Shown: piece after piece, positions 1 to 7,924 of the stretch
How positions within the stretch are numbered: the first letter of the stretch is position 1
Layout of the letters: the number at the start of each line of letters is the position of its first letter
From: Bacteroidales bacterium
GTDB taxonomy: Bacteria > Bacteroidota > Bacteroidia > Bacteroidales > F082
Assembly (NCBI GenBank): GCA_016281295.1
Contig: JAEEII010000170.1
Span: 1 to 17,173 of the forward strand
Length of the DNA stretch: 17,173 nt
Direction of reading: 5' to 3'
Made by a program: the position numbers and the translations under genes
The notes under the pieces: model-generated
Seen by the model: only the letters and a program-made list of their open reading frames with translations
Database searches by the model: none
What the model was told of the DNA's origin: nothing

Positions 1-31
1 CATATAGTTGCACGATGCAATATCCTGTTTA

Positions 32-244
32 TTAAGAGCTTAACACGATATTCCTTAAGAAAACAGCCATGTTTTCCTGTGTGTTGAATGCGCTATGCAA
101 CTTTTTGCAACTGCGTTTGATGGATGAATAATCCCTGTCGAAATGGGGAATGAGCCGTGTCAACGCGCTGTCGGGTTGTTGCCACATCAGACTGTCAACG
201 GATGCCAATGCGGGGTCTGCCGACGGCGCTTGCGTCGTCGGCAC
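32..244 (-). pseudogene. Remnant of a Bacteroidales TPR-type lipoprotein gene
   Basis: The frame, opening at a GTG, encodes about 70 residues. Its first part (ADPALASVDSLMWQQPDSAL) resembles the mature N-terminus of a family of Bacteroidales tetratricopeptide-repeat lipoproteins, where a run of Asp-Ser-Leu-Met and Pro-Asp-Ser-Ala-Leu precedes the repeats. The similarity stops after about 40 residues and the frame closes soon afterwards. No signal peptide or lipobox precedes it. A real ATG at 260-262 reads Met-Lys-Glu-stop, and another at 252-254 runs out of frame with the conserved part. A good promoter lies just upstream (280-310). I infer a gene that lost its secretion signal and most of its body. 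The family assignment rests on memory of the motif, so confidence is moderate to low; a chance ORF is the alternative. Confidence 0.35.
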
Positions 245-279
245 AGGGGCTCATTCTTTCATCCGTTTTTTTCGTTTTG

Positions 280-310
280 CAAAGTTAAGAAGTTGTTTTT
301 ATTATGTCAA
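280..310 (-). promoter_or_regulatory. Bacteroidota-type promoter upstream of the TPR remnant
   Basis: On the minus strand a -7 box TAACTTTG (280-287), fitting TAnnTTTG, is preceded by TTG (308-310) with a 20-nt spacer, matching the -33/-7 layout of the primary sigma factor in Bacteroidota. It faces the broken gene at 32-244. Confidence 0.5.
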
Positions 311-416
311 TAGTCCTCAAAAACCTCTCTTTTAACAAGCATCTTAACAGAGGTAAGTAGAAATGATCGGTAAACCCCGCATGGAGTTCCTTCCATTTCC
401 GGCTGGCAAGATCACT

Positions 417-458
417 AAAAAAAATCAGCAGGACAGTAACAAGAAACCGCCTGCTGAT
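417..458 (-). terminator. Rho-independent terminator of the 790-aa T9SS protein gene
   Basis: On the minus strand a perfect 9-bp stem (ATCAGCAGG/CCTGCTGAT, arms 450-458 and 424-432, 17-nt loop) is followed directly by eight T residues (424-417). It lies about 90 nt past the stop codon at 549, so the transcript would include the 9-mer repeat in its 3' UTR. Confidence 0.7.
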
Positions 459-480
459 GAAATTGGTTTTAAATCAGTGA

Positions 481-544
481 TTCGCCGAAAAAGTAATTCG
501 CTTAATTCGCTTAATTCGCTTAATTCGCCGAAAAAGTAATTCGC
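481..544. repeat. Short tandem 9-mer repeat flanked by a 21-bp direct repeat
   Basis: TTAATTCGC occurs three times in tandem (502-528), preceded by a GTAATTCGC variant. The block is bracketed by two identical 21-bp copies (481-501 and 524-544) that start TTCGCCGAAAAAG and are offset by 43 bp. It begins 5 bp beyond the stop codon of the neighbouring minus-strand gene. It looks like a slippage-prone microrepeat; no function is evident. Confidence 0.75.
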
Positions 545-548
545 CGAG

Positions 549-2921
549 TTACTTCACCATGAGTTTCATGGTCTCAACTTTGCCGTCCAGATTGGTGACA
601 GACACTAAATACATGCCCTTGTTCCAATTAGCCGTGTTGATGTTGACCAGCTTCTGATCGTGCTGCTCATAGACCTTTTGACCAACAAGGTTATAAACCT
701 CTACGCCGGCCACATTGACACCTTCAACGATGAAGTTGCCCGAAGTCGGGTTGGGATAAAGCTTGGTCTCGGCAGAAAGCTCCGTGACGTTGAGCAATTC
801 GCCGTCAATCTCCACGAAAAACTCCACTGAGCCAGCATCTGAAACCACCGTAACCGTCGTGTTAGCGACGCTCTTAGCGTCAACTTGGTAATTAGTCTCA
901 AGAGAAACAACAAAGCTCTCACCAACTTCCAAAGTAGCCGGGAGATCGCTCTGAGGAGTAAGGGTCAGATATTGCACACCAGCCGCGTTTTCAGCTTCAG
1001 AGACACTGAGCACCTGGATGGCTTCTTGTGACTGATAATTGGCATTCTTCACAGCAACGGTTCCAACAGGATTCTCAACATTCATCACAACAGATGTAGG
1101 AGTCTCGCTGATCAAACCCATATCCTGCATGGCACCACCCGTAGCAGCAATGCTCATGACAGAGGTCACTTCGTTGGCATACAAAGCAACCACACCAACC
1201 ACATTGAACTGATCAGGATCCAAGTTGAAGAGGCATTGCGTATCCGTAATTCCTTCCATCACTTTAGCACCATTCATATACACATCATAACCAACAGGTG
1301 TGGCATTAGCGGGAGCATCCCAAAATGCACGAAATGCGCCATCACCATTATCCACTAAAGCGAGATTCTGCACTGCATAGGGGTGTGCATCAGTGTATTC
1401 GTATGCGAAATGGCTGTTAAACATGTAGGCACTGGCATAATCCTGAACCCAGATGGCCACTTCAAGGTCGCTCATTTCTTCCACATGCGTGCTGGACATA
1501 TTCTGAGTGAATTCCAGCGTTTGAAGTTGTCCGGCCTCAAAATCAATAGAGGAACCGTATGCATCAGGCAACATCTTCATGAAGACATGGTGGAAAGAAG
1601 TCTCACCATTAGAACCCACATTACCTGTGGTGAGTTTTTCATTCACGGAGACAAACACGGTAGCATTGACAGAAATTAAAGGCATGATATCAGCCAGCAC
1701 ATGGATATTATTACCATCCACAGTGAAAGAGCCTCTGATATCGAAAAATGCCTTCTCAGCGGCATGCTGATTGAATGAAGCTTGACTAACCGCAGCAGCA
1801 CCGATATTGGAGCCGTCAAAACAAATGTTAGGAACAGCACCGATACCATAATAGGCACGACGAACGCCACCTTCTTCAGTATAATAAGGATCACCAGAAC
1901 CAGGCCAATTCATCTGATACTTGGTATAGGTGAAGCGACCCTGATTGTTATTGCAGAAGGTGTTCATGGTGTTGTTCACACTCACACAAGGTCCACAGGT
2001 GGAGGAGGAGAAATGCTCAATCATCGGGACTCTGTCGGTGGTAGCCATGGCAACAGAGAATGACGATGAAGCTTCATTGTTTGCTGGATTGTCATCATTC
2101 ACACCGTTAACCTCATCGAGGGTGACAACCACATTGTAGGTGCCTGGGTTAAGAGTAAAAGTATGGTTAAACTGGAAGGTGCCAGTCGTCAAAGAAGTCA
2201 CATTACCGTTGAAAGTCTCAACAATAGGATCCATACCATCAATAGCGCAGGTAGCCTTGATAGAGGTGACAGGGGTACTGCCATAGTTAAAGACTTTGAA
2301 TCCAATGTTCACATCGACATCGAGGGTGTTGGGGTCGGTGCTGGCAAAAAATGAAGGCACAACCACAGAAGTCAGGGAAAGATCCAGATTTGTCATTGTA
2401 AAGATCTCGAAATCATCGAAATACCAGTTGTCAATATTATAGGAGTAACCCTGATAGAAGAGGCAGAAACGCACATTGTTATGACCCATATCAGGTGTAA
2501 TAATTTCTTGAGCCACCGACCAAACGCCATCATTATTATAGTTTTGGCTCCAACCCACATTCCAGTTGGTACCGTCATCGGAAGAAGTGGCTATACCAAT
2601 CTGATGGGAGCCAGAATAGTTGTCAAGAGCATGCTTGAAAGAGAACACGACTTTGTCAACACCCGTCAAATCAATAGCGGGACTGACAAAACGCGAGATA
2701 CCGTTGAACTGAGGACCGTAGTACAACAACAATTCATTGGGTGATCCACCAGCATTACTGGTCGTAGAAATATGCCAGTTTGTGCTTCCTAAACCCATTA
2801 CAGACCAGCCATCGGGAAAAGAAGTGCCGTCAAATGTTTCGTTCAGAAACACAGTGCGATTTTGAGCCATCGTTGCCATCGTAAACAAGAAGGCAAAAGC
2901 AAAAAGAAAAAGTTTTTTCAT
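549..2921 (-). CDS. T9SS-exported protein with Omp28/thioredoxin-like domain
   Basis: A 790-residue secreted protein. Residues 1-19 form a classic signal peptide (MKKLFLFAFAFLFTMATMA, then Gln). Residues about 25-175 look like a jelly-roll/MAM-like adhesion domain (Phe-Asp-Gly-Thr near the start, then Trp-Tyr-Phe-Asp-Asp-Phe at 166-171). About 178-290 resembles a CARDB-like beta-sandwich. About 297-400 matches the Omp28-related, thioredoxin-like family, with the redox motif C-G-P-C at 309-312 in the context HFSSSTCGPC. Residues 718-790 are a type A T9SS sorting domain (LYPNPTSG, VYNLVGQKV, then GMYLVSV and MKLMVK at the very end). It should cross the outer membrane through T9SS and be released or anchored at the surface. 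Substrate is unknown. The ATG is supported by the signal peptide and by a -7 box 41 nt upstream. Confidence 0.9.
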   Translation of the reverse strand: MKKLFLFAFAFLFTMATMAQNRTVFLNETFDGTSFPDGWSVMGLGSTNWHISTTSNAGGSPNELLLYYGPQFNGISRFVSPAIDLTGVDKVVFSFKHALDNYSGSHQIGIATSSDDGTNWNVGWSQNYNNDGVWSVAQEIITPDMGHNNVRFCLFYQGYSYNIDNWYFDDFEIFTMTNLDLSLTSVVVPSFFASTDPNTLDVDVNIGFKVFNYGSTPVTSIKATCAIDGMDPIVETFNGNVTSLTTGTFQFNHTFTLNPGTYNVVVTLDEVNGVNDDNPANNEASSSFSVAMATTDRVPMIEHFSSSTCGPCVSVNNTMNTFCNNNQGRFTYTKYQMNWPGSGDPYYTEEGGVRRAYYGIGAVPNICFDGSNIGAAAVSQASFNQHAAEKAFFDIRGSFTVDGNNIHVLADIMPLISVNATVFVSVNEKLTTGNVGSNGETSFHHVFMKMLPDAYGSSIDFEAGQLQTLEFTQNMSSTHVEEMSDLEVAIWVQDYASAYMFNSHFAYEYTDAHPYAVQNLALVDNGDGAFRAFWDAPANATPVGYDVYMNGAKVMEGITDTQCLFNLDPDQFNVVGVVALYANEVTSVMSIAATGGAMQDMGLISETPTSVVMNVENPVGTVAVKNANYQSQEAIQVLSVSEAENAAGVQYLTLTPQSDLPATLEVGESFVVSLETNYQVDAKSVANTTVTVVSDAGSVEFFVEIDGELLNVTELSAETKLYPNPTSGNFIVEGVNVAGVEVYNLVGQKVYEQHDQKLVNINTANWNKGMYLVSVTNLDGKVETMKLMVK

Positions 2922-2962
2922 AATAAAGTGTATTAAAGTGATTAGATTTTACCTTGATACGG

Positions 2963-2970
2963 CAAAAATA
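2963..2970 (-). promoter_or_regulatory. -7 box upstream of the T9SS/Omp28 gene
   Basis: TATTTTTG on the minus strand fits TAnnTTTG exactly and implies a 5' UTR of roughly 35 nt before the ATG at 2921. A TTG lies 16 nt further upstream, closer than the usual spacing, so the -33 element is uncertain. Confidence 0.55.
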
Positions 2971-3009
2971 ACAACATTCTTGAAATCAACAGCAAAAAAA
3001 GAGAAAAAA

Positions 3010-4722
3010 TCAAAAATTTCCTGGCAAAGCAGCGATTAGTTTTTTGGTATAATCGTTTTGGGGATGTTCGAAGAGGGTGTCGGCTTCATTATATTCCATG
3101 GGTTTTCCGTTGTACATCACCAACACACGGTCGCTCATGAACCGCACCACGCTGAGGTCATGCGAGATAAAGATATAAGTCAGATGCCGTTCCTCTTTCA
3201 GACGGTTGAGTAAGTTAAGCACCTGGGCTTGCACCGATACATCAAGGGCGGATACCGATTCATCACAAATCACCAACCTGGGATTCACCGCCAAGGCCCT
3301 GGCGATGCAGATACGTTGGCGTTGCCCGCCCGAAAACTCATGAGGATAACGGTCGTAATGCGCTGCTTCCAGTCCCACTTGTTCCAAGAGCTCGCAGACG
3401 ATCTGACGGCATCTCTTCCGGTCGGTTTCAATGCCATGTACCATCAAAGGCTCAGCGATAGCCTCACCAATCCTGATTCTCGGGTTCAATGAAGAGTAAG
3501 GATCTTGAAACACAATCTGTGCCTGTTTGCGGAAGTCGCGAAGGGCAGCTTTTTTCAGCGAAGTGACCTCCAGACCATCGAACCACACCTTGCCACCGGT
3601 GGGTTCCACCAAACGCAAGATGCTGCGACCCAAGGTGGTCTTGCCGCAACCCGATTCACCCACCAATCCAAGCGTCTCACCTTCATAAACCTCAAGGCTG
3701 ACATCATCGACCGCCTTCACATAGTCATAAACCCGACTGAAAACACCTTTCTTCAAGGGAAACCAGGTTTGCAACCCCTCCACCTTTAAGATAGGACGCT
3801 GGGCATACAAAGCCTTCAAATGCGCTTGACGTTCCTCATCAGTAATCTGAAGCTCCCGGAGGATCTGTTCTTTGCCACCCGACCACTGTCCGTCAAGAAA
3901 CTCTTTGACGATAGGAAGTTTTTTAAGGCGTATCTTCATCGGGGGACGGCAAGCGAGGAGGCCTTGTGTATAAGGATGTTGGGGATGAGAAAGCACTTGT
4001 TGCACGGTACCCCGCTCGAGAATCTCGCCGTGATGCATCACCACCACATCATCCGCAATTTCGGAGACCACCCCCAGGTCGTGGGTGATGAAGACCATGC
4101 CCATACCCGTTTCTTGTTGTAGTTTACGTAAAAGTTTCAGAATCTCTTTTTGCACGGTGACATCGAGGGCAGTGGTAGGCTCATCGGCGATGAGGATCTG
4201 CGGGTTGCAGGCGATGGCCATGGCGATCATCACGCGTTGTTTCTGACCTCCACTGAGTTCATGAGGATAGCTGTCGTAGATGGCTTCAGGCCGCGGCAAC
4301 ATCACTTGACGGAACAGCGAGATGACTCGGTCGCGAGCCACCTGCTTGGTCACCTTCTCATGTTGCCGTATCATCTCAGAAACTTGATAGCCACAACGAT
4401 ACACAGGATTCAGCGAGGTCATGGGCTCCTGGAAAATCATGGCGATACGTTTGCCACGCACCTCAGCCATTTGTTTCTCGTTGAAGTCTTTGATATCGAG
4501 ACCTTCCAGCAGCATGGCGTCAGCTTTTACCCGTGAAACCTTAGGGTTAAGAAGATGCATCACGGAGAGGCAGCTCACCGACTTGCCTGAGCCCGACTCA
4601 CCCACGATCCCCAGTGTCCGTCCGGCGACCACTTCAAAGTCGATGCCGTGGACTACTTCATGCCACGCATCGTCGCTGAGGAAGTCAATACGAAGATTTT
4701 CTATTTTCAAAAGCGGATCCAA
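3010..4722 (-). CDS. Fused double ATP-binding protein of a peptide-type ABC importer
   Basis: About 570 residues with two complete ATPase modules of the DppD/DppF (OppD/OppF) type in one chain, as in GsiA and YejF. Module 1: Walker A GESGSGKS (41-48), Q98, signature LSGGQ (156-160), Walker B ending in DE (180-181), H214, then an oligopeptide-transporter tail. Module 2: GESGCGKT (355-362), Q406, FSGGQ (463-467), CDE (486-488), H521. All catalytic residues are present. It would sit on the cytoplasmic face of a peptide, glutathione or similar permease, but no permease or binding-protein gene is in the window. Start: no ATG fits. An upstream ATG (4797) adds 25 residues unlike the family, so I prefer the TTG at 4722; the TTG at 4710 is an alternative. 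Confidence 0.88.
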   Translation of the reverse strand: MDPLLKIENLRIDFLSDDAWHEVVHGIDFEVVAGRTLGIVGESGSGKSVSCLSVMHLLNPKVSRVKADAMLLEGLDIKDFNEKQMAEVRGKRIAMIFQEPMTSLNPVYRCGYQVSEMIRQHEKVTKQVARDRVISLFRQVMLPRPEAIYDSYPHELSGGQKQRVMIAMAIACNPQILIADEPTTALDVTVQKEILKLLRKLQQETGMGMVFITHDLGVVSEIADDVVVMHHGEILERGTVQQVLSHPQHPYTQGLLACRPPMKIRLKKLPIVKEFLDGQWSGGKEQILRELQITDEERQAHLKALYAQRPILKVEGLQTWFPLKKGVFSRVYDYVKAVDDVSLEVYEGETLGLVGESGCGKTTLGRSILRLVEPTGGKVWFDGLEVTSLKKAALRDFRKQAQIVFQDPYSSLNPRIRIGEAIAEPLMVHGIETDRKRCRQIVCELLEQVGLEAAHYDRYPHEFSGGQRQRICIARALAVNPRLVICDESVSALDVSVQAQVLNLLNRLKEERHLTYIFISHDLSVVRFMSDRVLVMYNGKPMEYNEADTLFEHPQNDYTKKLIAALPGNF

Positions 4723-4770
4723 GAAACAGCAAAAAATAAAGATAATTTGATTTGACGAAAAAACAACTTG

Positions 4771-4778
4771 CAAATCTA
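4771..4778 (-). promoter_or_regulatory. Possible -7 box upstream of the double ABC ATPase gene
   Basis: TAGATTTG on the minus strand fits TAnnTTTG and lies 48 nt upstream of the TTG at 4722. Transcription from it would start downstream of the ATG at 4797, which supports the shorter protein. No clear TTG is seen at -33. Confidence 0.4.
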
Positions 4779-4842
4779 CACAAAAAAGCCATATCATTTT
4801 TACGAAATAAAACAGCTTCTAAAACAAAAAGAGAAAAAGAAT

Positions 4843-5538
4843 TCACTGCCCAGCACATGCGGCAGTGGCACAACTAATGGTGATGCCTGGCACCGACGAC
4901 AATAGGTGGGCACAAGCCTCCAAGGTGGCGCCGGTGGTCAACACATCATCGATCAGCAACACATATTGGCCTTCGAGCTGTTCCGCATGACGCAACTCGA
5001 AAATGTCTTTCACGTTCAACCATCGCTCCTCCTTGTTTTTATGAGTTTGTGTGGCAGTGTTGACCGAACGTACCAAAAAATCTATACCTATATTAATAGG
5101 TAGCACCTCGGATATGCCTTGGGCAATCAAAAGACTTTGATTGTAACCCCGTTCACGTTCCCGCTTGGGATGCAACGGCACCGGAATCAAATAGTTAATG
5201 CCCTGGAACAAAGGGGCGTCCTGAAGTGACTTTCCTAACTCCTGCCCCAGAAAGACACCCGCTTCGCTGTTGCCTTTGTATTTCAACTCGTGGATGAGAT
5301 GCTGTACCTTGCCTTCCTTGGAGAAAAAGAAACACGCCGTCACTGCCTTCAGCCGCACCTTGCCATAAAAAAGCCGCGCTAATGGATTGTCCTCGTGCAT
5401 CTCATATCCCGTCCTGGGCAAAAAACTGCGGCAACGCGTACACACCAAATGCTCCCACTGAAATAAAGAATGGCCACAAGCCGCACATACTGAAGGATAA
5501 AACAATTCTAAAATACCGTGAATAAAACGATTTCTCAT
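4843..5538 (-). CDS. comF: ComF family phosphoribosyltransferase-like protein
   Basis: A 231-residue cytoplasmic protein of the ComF/GntX family. The N-terminus has a zinc-ribbon-like pair C18-x2-C21 and C33-x2-C36. The type I phosphoribosyltransferase fold follows, with PVPLHPKRERERGYNQ (about 119-134) and the PRPP-binding loop IDDVLTTGAT (196-205). The family is linked to DNA uptake in naturally competent bacteria; its role in Bacteroidota is unclear. Start: the longer frame from ATG 5556 adds six residues, but a TATATTTG -7 box ends 2 nt before that codon. The ATG at 5538 also aligns with the usual family start shortly before the first Cys pair. The gene lies 32 nt downstream of the 5571-6296 gene, so cotranscription is also possible. 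Confidence 0.88.
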   Translation of the reverse strand: MRNRFIHGILELFYPSVCAACGHSLFQWEHLVCTRCRSFLPRTGYEMHEDNPLARLFYGKVRLKAVTACFFFSKEGKVQHLIHELKYKGNSEAGVFLGQELGKSLQDAPLFQGINYLIPVPLHPKRERERGYNQSLLIAQGISEVLPINIGIDFLVRSVNTATQTHKNKEERWLNVKDIFELRHAEQLEGQYVLLIDDVLTTGATLEACAHLLSSVPGITISCATAACAGQ

Positions 5539-5557
5539 ATATTTTGCATTAAACATG

Positions 5558-5565
5558 CAAATATA
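5558..5565 (-). promoter_or_regulatory. Possible -7 box directly before comF
   Basis: TATATTTG on the minus strand fits TAnnTTTG. It lies between the stop of the upstream gene (5571) and the first ATG (5556). A start of transcription about 5-7 nt later would fall inside or after that ATG, favouring translation from 5538. The area is AT-rich, so a chance match is possible. Confidence 0.4.
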
Positions 5566-5570
5566 GAGAT

Positions 5571-6296
5571 TTATTTTATATCATCGTATTCATATACACG
5601 ATAATCGATGGAATAATCCATGGAATCGGGCAACAACTCATCGGTACGTCCTTGCTCACGAAGGATTTCGTTGAACATCCGTCGGTTTCTGAGCAACTTG
5701 GCTTGCCGCCGCGCACTGCTGTTGAATTTATCATAAAGGTATTGGATGGGACTGGCCACGATGCCTCCGTTGTTGAAATCAAGATAGGGATTGTGTTTCC
5801 GTCCGGACTTCATGCCTGCCAACTCATCGTTAAGACGTTGAATCTCACGAGGTACTGGCTTGGTGGGCATGTCGATGATCATCTGCTTAAAAGTCTTATA
5901 GTCGTAAAAAGGAAAGACGGTGACTTCCCGCAAGGTGATGGTGTCGCGTTGTAGCCGGATGACCAAGGTGTCGATGGTGGCCATGGTGGAGTCAACGGGA
6001 ATCAACCGACGGCTATAGCCAATGCAGCTGACCCATAAGGTGTCAACCTTCTTGGCGGGTATAAAAAAGAAACCATCACGGTTGGAGATGGTGCCACAAT
6101 GTGCCATCTTACTAATCACATGAGTGTTTCGCACAGGAACCAAACTGTCTGATGACACAACGATACCCAAAATAGGAAGCTTGTCGTCAAAATCCAGGCG
6201 ATCCTCCCCTTGGGCGAAGGTCTTGGAAACAAGCAATAAACAGGCTATTATGGTAAATAATCGTTTCAAATGACTAGATTTAAGAGGGCAAACCAC
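5571..6296 (-). CDS. Secreted CarboxypepD_reg-like domain protein
   Basis: Up to 241 residues. A signal peptide (hydrophobic run FTIIACLLLVS, then Thr-Phe-Ala-Gln) is followed at about 41-128 by a carboxypeptidase regulatory-like (CarboxypepD_reg-like) beta-sandwich. This includes the typical ILGIVVSSDSLVPV start and the NRDGFFFI turn, and ends in LREVTVFPF. The C-terminal half (about 130-241) is charged and helical, of unknown function. Proteins with this layout are common in Bacteroidota periplasm; the domain also forms the N-terminal plug-side domain of many TonB-dependent receptors, but no receptor barrel is present. Start is uncertain: GTG at 6296, or TTG at 6269, which gives a compact signal peptide beginning Met-Lys-Arg-Leu-Phe. 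It is divergent from the lipoprotein gene at 6339, which hints at a paired function. Confidence 0.75.
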   Translation of the reverse strand: MVCPLKSSHLKRLFTIIACLLLVSKTFAQGEDRLDFDDKLPILGIVVSSDSLVPVRNTHVISKMAHCGTISNRDGFFFIPAKKVDTLWVSCIGYSRRLIPVDSTMATIDTLVIRLQRDTITLREVTVFPFYDYKTFKQMIIDMPTKPVPREIQRLNDELAGMKSGRKHNPYLDFNNGGIVASPIQYLYDKFNSSARRQAKLLRNRRMFNEILREQGRTDELLPDSMDYSIDYRVYEYDDIK

Positions 6297-6326
6297 ATTT
6301 ATATTATAACGCTAAAAGTATTTTAT

Positions 6327-6334
6327 TATTTTTG
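6327..6334 (+). promoter_or_regulatory. -7 box immediately upstream of the lipoprotein gene
   Basis: TATTTTTG fits TAnnTTTG and ends only 4 nt before the ATG at 6339. The transcript would therefore be leaderless or nearly so. No clear -33 TTG is visible. Confidence 0.5.
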
Positions 6335-6338
6335 CACT

Positions 6339-7370
6339 ATGAAAATAAGGTTTTGGTTTGTCCTACATATAGTTTCCATGGTGTGTATCTCCTGTACACC
6401 AAAGGTTGACCTATTTGAGGAGCCCAAAGACATTCCGGTCATCTATGGTATTCTTAACAGCGACGCGGACACGAATTTCATTAAAATCACCCATTCTTTT
6501 TACGCAACCGACAACAACTTGTTAGCAGCAAATGACCCTCTGATGAGCGATTATCCAGGCAAACTCGATGTTCGGCTCACCGAATATGCCAACGGAGACT
6601 CCATCCGCCAAATCATTCTCGACACCATCACCCTACACAACAAGCAACCGGGCGTGTTTTACACACCCGACCAAAAAATGTATTACACTACGGAAAAATT
6701 GGCAAGAAACAATCAAGATACCTTGTATGGCTACCGACTGACCGTGGTGCTACCTGACCGCACCGTGACTGCCTATACTGATATGGTTGGATCGAATTTG
6801 TTCAGGATTCAGAGCCTTGGGGTCAACTTCTCAAAAGAATATTTTGGCACCAACCAGCCATTTCTTTTTAATCCTGCCATTAATGCCACCATTTACGATT
6901 TCGACCTGGCCTTTTCGTTCAGGGAACAACGCACCCCGGACTCGGATTCGGTGCTTCGCACGATGAAATGGCACATTGACACCTATTATGAGGACGACGT
7001 AGCCCATCACATTTCGCAATATGGAATAAATTACTTCACCTACCGACCCGAGAACTTTTGGAGACACTTGGAAGAATTCATCGGCGCGGATACCTGTGTG
7101 GTGGGGTTGACCCGCATGTTAAGCGACCATGCTGGAGTGGTGATCATCACAGCAGGTGGACCCACGTTGCAGGAATATATGCATTATGCCAATGTCGTGA
7201 ATCCGCAACACCTTAACGAATATGTGTATTCCAACATTGATGGAGCCATAGGGGTGTTCTCCTCCAAGATGACTCGTTCACAATATGTGGGATTGGGAGG
7301 TCAAACCATGCCACAGCTGATTGAGGATCCCAAATGGGGATTCAAGTTCATTGGCGGGGCCGAGCCATGA
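6339..7370 (+). CDS. Putative outer-membrane lipoprotein, DUF4249-like
   Basis: A 343-residue predicted lipoprotein. The first residues (MKIRFWFVLHIVSMVCISC) form a hydrophobic signal ending at a likely acylated Cys19; the preceding Cys-Ile-Ser is an imperfect lipobox. The following Lys-Val-Asp-Leu-Phe-Glu-Glu and IPVIYGILN strand resemble the N-terminus of DUF4249-type Bacteroidota lipoproteins, which are beta-rich and often sit beside TonB-dependent or CarboxypepD_reg proteins. The name is tentative and no enzymatic motif is visible. A longer frame from ATG 6270 was rejected because its extra 23 residues would bury the signal peptide and a -7 box sits just before 6339. Its 3' end overlaps the convergent DUF3109 gene by 23 bp. 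Confidence 0.7.
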   Translation: MKIRFWFVLHIVSMVCISCTPKVDLFEEPKDIPVIYGILNSDADTNFIKITHSFYATDNNLLAANDPLMSDYPGKLDVRLTEYANGDSIRQIILDTITLHNKQPGVFYTPDQKMYYTTEKLARNNQDTLYGYRLTVVLPDRTVTAYTDMVGSNLFRIQSLGVNFSKEYFGTNQPFLFNPAINATIYDFDLAFSFREQRTPDSDSVLRTMKWHIDTYYEDDVAHHISQYGINYFTYRPENFWRHLEEFIGADTCVVGLTRMLSDHAGVVIITAGGPTLQEYMHYANVVNPQHLNEYVYSNIDGAIGVFSSKMTRSQYVGLGGQTMPQLIEDPKWGFKFIGGAEP

Positions 7371-7920
7371 TCATCCGTTCAAGGCGTTCATACCACTCTT
7401 CACCAAACTTACGAACCAGAGGACCCTTCAGGAACTTCCACAAAGGGATCCCTTCTTTCTCACCTTTACGCTTGGCAGGTACACAGACGCTCCATTCGTG
7501 GTAGAGAATATGGGTGAATCCGTCTTTTTCGAGCAAACGAATAGGGTAGAGGTGGCAGGATATCGGTTTCCAAAAGTCGCATTTGCCTTCAAGATAAGCT
7601 TTTTCGATGGCACAAAGAGCAGTGCCGTTTGCATGAAAATACACAAAGGCACACTCGGCTCCGTTCACCAACGGGGTGACCAATTCACCCGACTCGTCGT
7701 AATCGTAAACATCACCATCATCAATCACCTTGACGCCTTCAGGTCGCATATATGGCTTGATGGCTTCGAGGTTGTCTTCGATTTGGGCTATTTCATCTGC
7801 CTCGAGAGGAGCGCCAGCGTCACCTTCCACACAGCACCAGCCTTTGCACCTTGGTAGGTCGCAACAGAACCGCGCATTCAGGAATTCATCAGAAACAACG
7901 ATGTTATCAAGAATAATCAT
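7348..7920 (-). CDS. DUF3109 family cysteine-rich protein
   Basis: A 190-residue cytoplasmic protein of the DUF3109 family, related to UPF0153/YkgJ-type proteins thought to bind a metal or Fe-S centre. The N-terminus has a dense Cys cluster (C19, C20, C25, C29, C30), with further conserved-looking Cys at 90, 103, 114, 122 and 146, including CDFWKPISCHLYPIR (114-128). Function is unknown. The ATG at 7920 is 4 nt after the stop of the restriction endonuclease gene, so it is probably cotranscribed with the R-M genes in the present arrangement. Its base composition looks more GC-rich than the cassette, and I infer it belonged to the chromosome before the cassette arrived. The 3' end overlaps the convergent lipoprotein gene. 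Confidence 0.88.
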   Translation of the reverse strand: MIILDNIVVSDEFLNARFCCDLPRCKGWCCVEGDAGAPLEADEIAQIEDNLEAIKPYMRPEGVKVIDDGDVYDYDESGELVTPLVNGAECAFVYFHANGTALCAIEKAYLEGKCDFWKPISCHLYPIRLLEKDGFTHILYHEWSVCVPAKRKGEKEGIPLWKFLKGPLVRKFGEEWYERLERMIMARPRQ

Positions 7921-7924
7921 TTTA

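Larger units (their letters stand above)
311..548. other. Intergenic stretch without a convincing gene
   Basis: No supported coding region lies here. The stretch holds the minus-strand terminator at 417-458 and the short tandem repeat at 481-544. A 58-codon plus-strand frame at 363-539 exists, but it runs straight through both of these and has no promoter-like sequence. Confidence 0.5.

Noticed and set aside
363..539. A 58-codon plus-strand frame encoding a C-terminal Asn-Ser-Leu repeat
   Set aside because: It runs through the minus-strand terminator hairpin and the tandem 9-mer, has no TAnnTTTG box upstream and resembles no family I know.
3820..4536. Several open frames antisense to the double ABC ATPase gene
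   Set aside because: They are reverse-strand shadows of conserved ATPase codons, with no family features.
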